Below are positions 1-6,531 of a stretch of 45,123 nucleotides of DNA, in pieces. The stretch comes from a virus, in the IMG/VR virus record IMGVR_UViG_3300030101_004497, positions 1 to 45,123 of that record. One strand, 5' to 3'. Position numbers and translations under genes: made by a program. The notes below the pieces were generated by a model. It did not search any database. It was not told the DNA's origin and saw only the letters and a list, made by a program, of their open reading frames with translations. Within the stretch, counting starts at the first letter, position 1. Each line of letters begins with the position of its first letter.

Positions 1-69
1 AGCGTCCTTGGCTTGGAGTGCGTTTTCAAGGTCGGCTTCAAGGTCTTTCATTAAATCAGGATTGGGCAT
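1..69 (-). CDS. Partial small acidic protein, second copy of the 44419-44688 gene start
   Basis: The first 23 codons of a leftward gene beginning MPNPDLMKDL run off the window edge. Bases 1-86 are identical to 44620-44705, so this is the same gene start seen again. Its leader (TAGGAG before the ATG) lies inside the preceding 44-residue gene's stop region. The duplication could be a real extra or alternative copy, or an assembly fork at the repeat shared by the two MPNP-type genes. Function unknown. Confidence 0.55.
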   Translation of the reverse strand, partial: MPNPDLMKDLEADLENALQAKDA

Positions 70-86
70 GGTTGCTCCTAGTAGTA
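1..86. repeat. Direct copy of 44620-44705
   Basis: Base-by-base reading shows identity from 1 to 86 with 44620-44705; position 87 (g) then differs from 44706 (a). The inner part, 56-86, occurs a third time at 45046-45076. The window therefore begins with a junction joining the 44419-44688 gene directly to the 44-residue gene, skipping the 44709-45059 gene. Confidence 0.95.
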
Positions 87-212
87 GCTAGATGATTTCT
101 TTTTACGATTCTTGTTCGCCATGCTGAGAGCGATGGCAACGGACTGCTTTTGAGGCTTTCCTTCTTTTTTCAACTTCTTGATTTTTTTGGACACGCTTTT
201 ACCGTAGGCCAT
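78..212 (-). CDS. Small basic conserved phage protein, 44 aa
   Basis: A 44-residue ORF beginning MAYGKSVSKKIKKLKKEG and ending KKKSSSYY, with a strong ribosome site (GGAGG, 4 nt before the ATG). The centre reads KEGKPQKQSVAIALSMANK, which resembles a short lysine-rich segment found in many small phage proteins and in DUF6496-type proteins (KQAIAIALSEARK); this similarity is from memory. No enzyme motif; the charge suggests nucleic-acid contact, which is inference. It has its own promoter at 239-267 and is followed leftward by the MPNP-type genes. Its 3' part is repeated at 45068-45123 through the terminal overlap. Confidence 0.75.
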   Translation of the reverse strand: MAYGKSVSKKIKKLKKEGKPQKQSVAIALSMANKNRKKKSSSYY

Positions 213-238
213 TCTACCTCCGAAGATTCTGTAAACTT

Positions 239-267
239 ATCTTACTAATAACAAATCTAGTTGTCAA
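239..267 (-). promoter_or_regulatory. Leftward sigma70-type promoter
   Basis: On the minus strand TTGACA (262-267) is followed after 17 nt by TAAGAT (239-244). This would start transcription near 232 and drive the 44-residue gene and the acidic-protein cluster. The -35 sits inside an 11-bp odd palindrome, AGTTGTCAACT (259-269), which could be an operator half-site or chance. Confidence 0.6.
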
Positions 268-350
268 CTTGAAATAACTCAACTAAGCTACTAAAGCACA
301 GAAAGTCTGTGTAATACTAACCACGGTGTGTGGGGTTAGGATATGAGTTG

Positions 351-372
351 AAGGGGTGGCTTGCCGCCCCTT
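351..372 (-). terminator. Hairpin just after groEL
   Basis: AAGGGG (351-356) pairs with CCCCTT (367-372), with an inner GGC/GCC pair. It lies three bases past the groEL stop in the leftward direction, where a terminator or 3' stabilising hairpin is expected. There is no T-run after it on the minus strand, so factor-independent termination is doubtful. Confidence 0.4.
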
Positions 373-374
373 CT

Positions 375-1976
<1,602 letters not shown>

Positions 1977-2057
1977 TCATCTCTCTTTGCATGCTCCAGC
2001 AGATACACCGGTATATTATCTACAAGAGGGACCACTCCAGTTGTCTCTGGCCCCTCT

Positions 2058-2089
2058 GCACACAGACTGATTCGGGAAGGTCTGTGTGC
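2058..2089. other. Perfect 10-bp hairpin in the groEL leader
   Basis: GCACACAGAC (2058-2067) is the exact reverse complement of GTCTGTGTGC (2080-2089), with a 12-nt loop. It lies in the roughly 215-nt untranslated region upstream of groEL. On the plus strand it is followed by TTTTACTATTTT, so it could stop rightward read-through; on the groEL transcript it would be a stable leader hairpin. Confidence 0.6.
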
Positions 2090-2117
2090 TTTTACTATTT
2101 TCAGACAACTTGAAACC

Positions 2118-2147
2118 AATATACCGCAGTACACTAAAAACTTGCAA
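2118..2147 (-). promoter_or_regulatory. Candidate groEL promoter
   Basis: On the minus strand TTGCAA (2142-2147), an 18-nt spacer and TATATT (2118-2123, five of six consensus bases). It lies between the 112-residue gene and groEL, giving a leader of about 140 nt that contains the hairpin at 2058-2089. A competing TTGACG with a weak TAGTGT lies a few bases further upstream. Confidence 0.45.
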
Positions 2148-2191
2148 CCCTATCGTCAAAAATTGCAAGCCAGTGTATCTACAGTCTAAAT

Positions 2192-2530
2192 CTAGTCCCT
2201 GATCTGGGTAGGAAAGAAACCAACCTTGGCAATCTTCTGAGCCCTCTTCTTGTTGGCAGCAACCATCTTGTGTGCCTCTTCCATAAAGTACTCAAAAAAC
2301 GCCTCAGGACTTGGCATCTGTTTCATCCTATTCGCCTTACGACCAAAATACGTGATTATACCACTGCCTTCGCTGTCTGAATAATCCTTCCTAATCTCGA
2401 ATATACACTCTCCAGCATATATCCTGTCGTAAATACTCAACATGTCGTACCTGGTTTGAGTATCTGCTCGTAACATTGCATTTAACCAAATACTGATGGT
2501 TAAACGGTCTTCTCTGGAATCAAATTCCAT
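2192..2530 (-). CDS. Hypothetical protein, 112 aa
   Basis: Not recognised. A 112-residue soluble protein, mixed acidic N-terminus (MEFDSREDRLTISIWLNAML) and basic C-terminal third (HKMVAANKKRAQKIAK). No signal peptide or membrane segment. The start is fixed by the leader cacacacGGAGttagtt before the ATG, a close copy of the leader used by the rightward early genes, which suggests shared expression timing. It is the first gene of the leftward groEL block, downstream of the promoter at 2668-2696 and the dyad at 2587-2648. Confidence 0.75.
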   Translation of the reverse strand: MEFDSREDRLTISIWLNAMLRADTQTRYDMLSIYDRIYAGECIFEIRKDYSDSEGSGIITYFGRKANRMKQMPSPEAFFEYFMEEAHKMVAANKKRAQKIAKVGFFPTQIRD

Positions 2531-2586
2531 AACTAACTCCGTGTGTGTGGGAAAAATATGATGACGATAAAAGAGTAAATTGCTTA

Positions 2587-2648
2587 GTTTTGTAATCGCT
2601 TAGGCACACGGCAAACATGTTTGCCAGTGCTGACAGCGATTACAAAAC
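2587..2648. repeat. 62-bp symmetrical dyad (cruciform/hairpin)
   Basis: Outer arms GTTTTGTAATCGCT (2587-2600) and AGCGATTACAAAAC (2635-2648) are perfect 14-bp complements. The exact centre is the 16-bp palindrome GGCAAACATGTTTGCC (2610-2625), and a GCAC/GTGC pair lies between. All elements share one centre of symmetry at 2617/2618. It lies between a leftward promoter and the 2192-2530 gene, so it is either a leader hairpin, a protein-binding operator or a replication structure. No T-run follows, so a terminator is less likely. Confidence 0.85.
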
Positions 2649-2667
2649 CACTGCATACCCCTTGGGT

Positions 2668-2696
2668 AATAGAACAGGTTCGGGAAACTTTGTCAA
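2668..2696 (-). promoter_or_regulatory. Leftward promoter upstream of the 112-aa gene
   Basis: Minus-strand consensus TTGACA (2691-2696), then 17 nt to TCTATT (2668-2673) or 19 nt to TATTAC (2666-2671). Transcription would start near 2660 and run through the 62-bp dyad. The -35 is perfect, the -10 moderate. Confidence 0.45.
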
Positions 2697-2877
2697 GGAA
2701 AAAAGTTGTAATCTTTTTATAAAGAGCAAAACTCCCGAATGTCCAAAAAATCTTCGAAGGGGTCCAATACATATATAGCCGGCGCCATGGGGGGGGGCAC
2801 ACCGCGCACCACACCCCGTGGGACAATAGGGTCAGATTGTGAACGAGGATGGGACAATGTCGCGCGCGCGCCAGGTT

Positions 2878-2898
2878 TAACAATCCCTTGGATTGTTA
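2878..2898. promoter_or_regulatory. 21-bp operator-like inverted repeat
   Basis: TAACAATCC and GGATTGTTA are perfect 9-bp inverted arms separated by CTT. Size and symmetry match binding sites of dimeric HTH repressors. It lies in the long non-coding region that controls both the leftward groEL block and the rightward RNA/early operon. The phage's own HTH proteins (37646-37999, 43535-44011, 43842-44120) are candidate binders; that link is inference. Confidence 0.5.
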
Positions 2899-3042
2899 CT
2901 CGGATTTTGTGTTCAGAATGGCATCTCTAGCCTCGTTTCGTTGTCAGTAGGTAGGATGGGAGCAACGACAACAGAGCAAGCGAGCAGAGCCCATTTGGCT
3001 ACATATCAACCAAAACTTTTTTTCCCCATATAAATAGCCTTG

Positions 3043-3077
3043 GAGATAATCCGTTCAAAATGATTATCCATTATCTC
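3043..3077. promoter_or_regulatory. AT-rich inverted repeat, operator-like or hairpin
   Basis: GAGATAAT (3043-3050) pairs with ATTATCTC (3070-3077); inside, GATAATC (3045-3051) can also pair with GATTATC. The four overlapping GATAAT-type half-sites in 35 bp look like a multi-site operator or a switchable hairpin. It lies about 180 bp upstream of the promoter at 3232-3261. Confidence 0.4.
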
Positions 3078-3188
3078 AACTCCAGACGGCCCTTTTTCAC
3101 CGCTTGCACTGGGTTCGGAGCTTTTATTATCCGAAAAGATGAAATATTTTTGATTGTAATTACATCCAGTAATGATGGGGCTTTTACG

Positions 3189-3250
3189 GTATTCTTTACG
3201 GGTTGATTATCGATTAATTGGTGGGTATCGGTTGACATTGTAAAGAATAC
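3189..3250. promoter_or_regulatory. Inverted repeat overlapping the structured-RNA promoter
   Basis: GTATTCTTTAC (3189-3199) and GTAAAGAATAC (3240-3250) are perfect 11-bp inverted repeats 40 bp apart. The right arm occupies the spacer between the -35 (3232-3237) and -10 (3256-3261). A protein bound there would block RNA polymerase, and the two sites could be bridged by looping. Confidence 0.55.
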
Positions 3251-3261
3251 TGGGATATAGT
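3232..3261 (+). promoter_or_regulatory. Strong rightward promoter for the structured RNA / early operon
   Basis: Perfect TTGACA (3232-3237), 18-nt spacer, TATAGT (3256-3261, five of six). Predicted start near 3268, immediately before the block of stable hairpins. No other strong rightward promoter was found before the first early gene at 3998, so this one may serve both. Confidence 0.7.
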
Positions 3262-3267
3262 GGAATT

Positions 3268-3970
3268 GTCAACGAGACGAAAGCATACTGAAACAGGATT
3301 GTTAGACTTTGCCACTTACCACGGAATACGAGGTAAGCCCAAAAGGGCCCTACGGGGTTGCTCCGCGACATTCCGTGCGCTTAATAGGCGTAACGGTCAA
3401 GAGAATGAGCTAGTGGTCGCACTGGTACGTTTCAGGGGAATTTTCCCTCCTTCAAAGCTGCGAATTTTGCGGGACGTAATCCACGAAAGCCAAGTACCTA
3501 GTCTGAGCATAGGTAGAATGATACACTCCTCACGTCTCTTTTCCGGCGGGGCGGTTTTGGCTTCAATCTAGGGATTGAAGGGGCTTGGGAAGATACCCGA
3601 GTCCGTAATAAAAAGGGCAGCTTGTTATGTCGACATCCGAACGTCGGCGGCCAAATATATCAGTCAAGCAGCTACGTTATCACGGTATTCTTAAAGGGTA
3701 CTCGGAGCATAAAAATTGATAACATAAGCTCGTGGATGATTGACGGATATATGGAAGCCACTAACAACTAGCTAACACTTTTAAGAGCTACCCTTTTCAT
3801 TGTAATATTTATCTCTCTAGTATAGAGGGATAGACACCGAGCTAGACTTCAGGCACTCCCGACCTTTCCGCCTCATATTTCGAACAGGATTATACCGTGG
3901 ACATGCTGCGAACAAAGCTCAACGTCTATCCCTCCTTACACTATGAACACAAGACAAGCTTGTGTTGATA
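3268..3970 (+). ncRNA. Large structured non-coding RNA, about 700 nt
   Basis: No credible protein gene lies here, yet stable helices follow one another. Examples: CACGGAAT/ATTCCGTG (3320-3327/3370-3377) enclosing hairpins GCCC-AAAA-GGGC (3337-3348) and CGGGG-TTG-CTCCG (3353-3365), a three-way junction; CTAGTG-GTCG-CACTGG (3410-3425); AGGGG/TCCCT (3434-3448); TACCTA/TAGGTA (3495-3500/3510-3515); CTTCAATC-TAGG-GATTGAAG (3561-3580); a 9-bp helix 3581-3589/3596-3604; GCTTG/CAAGC (3620-3624/3665-3669); GTTATC/GATAAC (3676-3681/3718-3723); an 11-bp long-range helix 3825-3835/3924-3934 with inner GAGCT/AGCTC (3839-3843/3916-3920); and AACACAAG/CTTGTGTT (3946-3953/3959-3966). Several helices use G-U pairs that would be A-C mismatches on the other strand, so the RNA is the plus strand. 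Size, ornateness and phage setting recall the GOLLD and ROOL families, but I cannot confirm membership. It may double as the 5' leader of the early operon. Exact ends are estimates. Confidence 0.75.
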
Positions 3971-3978
3971 CTGCAAGT

Positions 3979-3997
3979 AAACACACGGAGATAACCA
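3979..3997 (+). promoter_or_regulatory. First copy of the repeated early-gene leader
   Basis: The sequence aaacacacGGAGATAACCA precedes the ATG at 3998. Near-identical leaders precede the genes at 4330, 4706, 5014, 5929, 6317, 6532, 6959, 7191, 7390, 7718 and 7790, and leftward at 2530. GGAG is the ribosome site; the A/C-rich bases before it and the ATAAC after it are conserved beyond what ribosome binding needs. Confidence 0.8.
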
Positions 3998-4252
3998 ATG
4001 AGCGTATTTATGATAGACCTGAGCACGGGAGCCACCCTTGAGCTTCCATCAACACAGCAGACATATCAAACGAAAGTAGACACGGACACAGGAGTAATAA
4101 CGCTTGTTTCGTTACCTGCTCAAGATATGAAAGCTCAGTATGGTAGCTGCTGGATATGTCCAGTGGTAGCCATGCGTGAAACAAGACAATCATATAAAAG
4201 CTGGATGCTTGACCAGATAACTGAAAACAGACGCATATTAGGCATTGCATGA
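3998..4252 (+). CDS. Hypothetical early protein, 84 aa
   Basis: Not recognised. 84 residues beginning MSVFMIDLSTGATLELPSTQ; the first half has alternating beta-type residues (QTYQTKVDTDTGVITLVSLP) and the rest is helical and basic. One Cys pair, CWIC, near residue 51. No membrane segment. The leader acacacGGAGATAACC fixes the start. First gene after the structured RNA; its stop codon TGA opens the hairpin element at 4250-4305. Confidence 0.75.
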   Translation: MSVFMIDLSTGATLELPSTQQTYQTKVDTDTGVITLVSLPAQDMKAQYGSCWICPVVAMRETRQSYKSWMLDQITENRRILGIA

Positions 4253-4305
4253 CCCTTGCGAACGGGTGACCCGTCACCCGTTACCACGGCTTATTCAATC
4301 CTGAA
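4250..4305 (+). repeat. Intergenic hairpin element, copy 1
   Basis: Starts at the stop codon (TGACCCTTGCG), then AACGGGTGA (4261-4269), loop CCCG, TCACCCGTT (4274-4282), then ACCACGGCTTATTCAATCC. Copy 2 at 4931-4985 has the same flanks and a hairpin of the same shape in which the G-C pair at stem position 8 is replaced by A-T. It sits between two early genes, upstream of a leader, so an mRNA processing, stability or translation role is likely. Confidence 0.8.
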
Positions 4306-4329
4306 TGAGACAATCATGGAGATATAACA

Positions 4330-4683
4330 ATGACACAAGAACACAGAAGACTATCAAAGACTAGCACCACCGAGTTTATCCTGAAGTCGGGAACCAACAA
4401 AGGCCACCGTCGAATATGGATTGAAAAGCGAGTGCTAGCTCAGTACGGGTTCACACCTAAAACCATGATGAAAAGGCGTTTTGTGAGTGACCTGAACACA
4501 CGAATGGTACTTGAAACAACCACTGACCGTAAGCTCAAAAAGCATACTGTATCTCAAAAGAAAGGGGTCCCAGTGATTGACATGGTAGGCAAGCAGATAA
4601 CCGCTTTCATGGGCAAGTATCCACGGGTACGTGTTGAAGTAAGGCACGGACGTATTTTGATAACCCCAACCTTTGACCAATAG
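4330..4683 (+). CDS. Hypothetical early protein with SymE/AbrB-like strand pattern, 117 aa
   Basis: 117 residues, very basic. The stretch RRIWIEKRVLAQYGFTP is like the GxRLxxxGFxxG-type beta pattern of SymE/AbrB-like folds, followed by a basic linker and a second module PVIDMVGKQITAF and VRVEVRHGRILITP. Such two-part proteins occur in phages and plasmids with unknown function; this is recollection, not a search. Likely nucleic-acid binding. The leader is catGGAGATATAACA before the ATG. Lies between the two copies of the intergenic hairpin element, with one gene between it and the second copy. Confidence 0.75.
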   Translation: MTQEHRRLSKTSTTEFILKSGTNKGHRRIWIEKRVLAQYGFTPKTMMKRRFVSDLNTRMVLETTTDRKLKKHTVSQKKGVPVIDMVGKQITAFMGKYPRVRVEVRHGRILITPTFDQ

Positions 4684-4705
4684 CCTTAACGCCGGAGATA
4701 TAACA

Positions 4706-4933
4706 ATGACTATTAAGTACACGCCAGAATGGGCACTAAACCAAATGAAATGGTTCTACTTAAACAACATGAAAAATTTTGCACGGAATATGATGTGGGA
4801 TTTTGAAAGAGTTGCAAGCGACTGGAATAACCCTCATAACGTACGCGGCCTTTATTTTGACTGGACGCGGGAAGATTTTGAAAACACAGCCCGATTATAT
4901 GAAGAGTGGCGAAACAAAAAAGAGTCTGAATGA
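4706..4933 (+). CDS. Hypothetical early protein, 75 aa
   Basis: 75 residues, rich in Trp, Asn, Phe and Met (MKWFYLNNMKNFARNMMWDF) and ending with a charged helix. Not recognised. An in-frame upstream TTG exists at 4673, but the leader GGAGATATAACA supports the ATG at 4706. The stop TGA begins the second hairpin element. Confidence 0.75.
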   Translation: MTIKYTPEWALNQMKWFYLNNMKNFARNMMWDFERVASDWNNPHNVRGLYFDWTREDFENTARLYEEWRNKKESE

Positions 4934-4985
4934 CCCTTGCGAACGGGTAACACTCGTTACCCGTTACCATGGCTTATTCAATCCA
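4931..4985 (+). repeat. Intergenic hairpin element, copy 2
   Basis: TGACCCTTGCG, then AACGGGTAAC (4942-4951), loop ACTC, GTTACCCGTT (4956-4965), then ACCATGGCTTATTCAATCC. Compared with copy 1 the flanks differ by about one base, the loop is two bases longer, and one base pair has changed on both sides. This supports selection for an RNA hairpin rather than for the sequence itself. Confidence 0.8.
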
Positions 4986-5013
4986 GAGTAAACCAAACAC
5001 ACGAGATATAACA

Positions 5014-5859
5014 ATGAGATACATGAAAGTATGGAATTTAATCCAGAAAGGTAGACACCTGTCAACACGACGACGTGACCCCATCAAGTACATGACGAAA
5101 CATGAAACACCGGAAGAAGCCAGTTTGGCCTGGCTGCTTGGGACAAAAAGTATCATTGGAACGTCATCTAAAGTAGTAATGGGTGAGTTTTATCAATGGT
5201 TGACAAAGGTCATGTACTTTGCTCCCTTTAACCTGTCCGGTTTTCAAGTGTGCCCATTTGCCACGCCAGCTTGTAAAAAAGACTGCCTTGGCCATAGTTC
5301 GGGCAACCTTGTATTTCAAGGTCAAACCGAGGTACTAAGAACATGGTCTTACTATCTACACAGTGAACTATTCCACACCAAGCTGGACATGGCTATTAAA
5401 ATGCTAGGCATGGAAGCTGTGGTCAAGGGCATGCAAGCTGCCGTTCGATTGAATGGGAGCTCTGACTTGGACTGGTCTGACGTAATAGAACGACATGCTG
5501 AATCAGGTGTGCAGTTTTATGATTACACAAAAGACTTTGAACGGGCTGTGGCCAGTATTGGAACGAACTACCATCTAACGTATTCCATCAGTGAAAAACC
5601 CGAGTCATGGGAAAAGGGTATATACCTTGTCCAACGTGGTGGCACTGCCGCCGTGGTGACTCACCGAAACAAAAAGAAAGCTGCTGCCTTTGGCCAGTTG
5701 TTATCTGACAGGTTCGGTGTGGGTGTTGCCGATGGCGACCGTCATGACCTGCGCTTCTTGGACAAGGGTAAGCTTGTAACTCTGACTGCAAAGGGCAGCA
5801 TGAAAGAGGAATCAAAATTTGTCTGGACGCGAGAACAGTTCGATAAACTTGCAGGATAA
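5014..5859 (+). CDS. Gp88-family phage protein
   Basis: 281 residues resembling the phage 'gene product 88' family, function unknown. Diagnostic block: NLSGFQVCPFATPACKKDCL with Cys80, Cys87 and Cys91, a small Cys cluster that could bind metal. It is followed by an Arg-rich helical region, VRLNGSSDLDW near 150, FYDYTKD, and YHLTYSISEKPESW; the pattern of a Cys cluster, RLN..SD..W and FYDYTK is what I recall of the family. Longer in-frame starts exist from 4969, but the leader acGAGATATAACA before the ATG at 5014 decides the start. Largest gene of the early operon. Family assignment fairly firm, role unknown. Confidence 0.8.
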   Translation: MRYMKVWNLIQKGRHLSTRRRDPIKYMTKHETPEEASLAWLLGTKSIIGTSSKVVMGEFYQWLTKVMYFAPFNLSGFQVCPFATPACKKDCLGHSSGNLVFQGQTEVLRTWSYYLHSELFHTKLDMAIKMLGMEAVVKGMQAAVRLNGSSDLDWSDVIERHAESGVQFYDYTKDFERAVASIGTNYHLTYSISEKPESWEKGIYLVQRGGTAAVVTHRNKKKAAAFGQLLSDRFGVGVADGDRHDLRFLDKGKLVTLTAKGSMKEESKFVWTREQFDKLAG

Positions 5860-5870
5860 TCGATGGTGCG

Positions 5871-5913
5871 CACCGAGCTTCTGTTCGGTGTCCACAATGG
5901 GCAATCCTGCCCA
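5871..5913 (+). promoter_or_regulatory. Double hairpin upstream of the 5929 gene
   Basis: CACCGA (5871-5876) pairs with TCGGTG (5885-5890), and TGGGCA (5898-5903) pairs with TGCCCA (5908-5913) around loop ATCC. The second hairpin ends just before the leader catGGAGATAACA. Position and shape parallel the hairpins before other early genes although the sequence differs. Confidence 0.6.
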
Positions 5914-5928
5914 AACATGGAGATAACA

Positions 5929-6297
5929 ATGACTAATAAAATGCGTGAGTCGAAAAAGGCTTTAAGGGCTCGTGGCGTTGAGTTTGGACGCGAGATGAAG
6001 TCCCGCTTTGAAAAAGTAATTTCAACAGAAGGGCGTCCTCGAAAAGGTGGTTTTTTCAGATTCGAGTGGGACGTGTTGGAGGGGAAAAAACTCCTGCACG
6101 GCTACAGTGCCGAGGTAAGTGTTCTAAACTCTGAAACCGACGAGGTAGAAGTTCTTTGGACTTGGATTGACCACACTCAAAAACCTGCCGTATTAGTTAC
6201 GGACAAAACTAAGACGACTTTGGACCGAGTAACCATAGGTTTTCTTGAGCCTCTCAAGATGAATAAACTTGTTCAAAACACTGCAAAGTCTAAATAA
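5929..6297 (+). CDS. Hypothetical early protein, 122 aa
   Basis: 122 residues. The basic N-terminal helix (MTNKMRESKKALRARGVEFG) is followed by a beta-rich domain (GGFFRFEWDVLEGKKLLHGYSAEVSVLN, VLWTWIDHTQKPAVLVTD) suggesting a small OB- or barrel-like fold; this is inference from the strand pattern. No known motif. The leader GGAGATAACA fixes the ATG at 5929 rather than the upstream in-frame ATG at 5863, which lies inside the hairpin region. Confidence 0.75.
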   Translation: MTNKMRESKKALRARGVEFGREMKSRFEKVISTEGRPRKGGFFRFEWDVLEGKKLLHGYSAEVSVLNSETDEVEVLWTWIDHTQKPAVLVTDKTKTTLDRVTIGFLEPLKMNKLVQNTAKSK

Positions 6298-6316
6298 GAC
6301 ACACACGGAGCTAACA

Positions 6317-6439
6317 ATGAAGATTGTATTTACAACACTAATACTTGAAGAAGCTATCGCATATTGCGACAAGCGAAAACTACAAGACTTAATCATCGAC
6401 CGCACTATTTGTCGACGGTACAACGTTCTAAGAGCGTAA
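6317..6439 (+). CDS. Small early protein, 40 aa
   Basis: A 40-codon ORF with a full copy of the early leader (acacacacGGAGCTAACA) directly before its ATG. The peptide begins MKIVFTTLILEEAIAYCDKR and ends RRYNVLRA; it reads like a single amphipathic helix with a short beta start. Not recognised. The leader makes translation very likely despite its size. An orphan leader copy follows its stop. Confidence 0.7.
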   Translation: MKIVFTTLILEEAIAYCDKRKLQDLIIDRTICRRYNVLRA

Positions 6440-6440
6440 C

Positions 6441-6458
6441 AACACACACGGAGATAAC
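6441..6458 (+). promoter_or_regulatory. Orphan early leader without a start codon
   Basis: aacacacacGGAGATAACA is present but is followed by TCATCAAAGC, not ATG, and the next start codon is at 6532 behind its own leader copy. The gene that once followed may have been lost or replaced by the hairpin sequence at 6471-6515, or the leader acts as RNA rather than only as a ribosome site. Confidence 0.65.
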
Positions 6459-6470
6459 ATCATCAAAGCT

Positions 6471-6515
6471 GCCCACTAGGTTTCGACCCGGTGGCCACCT
6501 TGGGCGATGTTGCCC
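6471..6515 (+). promoter_or_regulatory. Competing hairpins upstream of the 6532 gene
   Basis: CCAC/GTGG (6473-6476/6491-6494) with inner GGT/ACC forms one hairpin; GGGC/GCCC (6502-6505/6512-6515) forms another. GCCCA (6471-6475) can alternatively pair with TGGGC (6501-6505), which would break the second hairpin. The leader of the next gene follows directly. This could be a simple translation switch; only the pairing is seen. Confidence 0.5.
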
Positions 6516-6531
6516 TAACACGGAGATAACA

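Noticed and set aside
3260-3571. Open frame of 103 codons at the start of the structured RNA
   Set aside because: No ribosome site, begins at the -10 box, Arg/Ser-rich composition without a fold-like pattern, and it runs through several perfect hairpins.
4673-4705. Upstream TTG start for the 75-residue early gene, and similar long starts at 4969, 5863, 6364 and 40283
   Set aside because: Each runs through a leader or hairpin, or into the previous gene, and lacks a ribosome site, while the internal ATG has one or is coupled to the previous stop.
6471-6500. tRNA-like T-arm (GGTTTCGACC)
   Set aside because: No acceptor, D or anticodon arm around it; no tRNA was found anywhere in the window.
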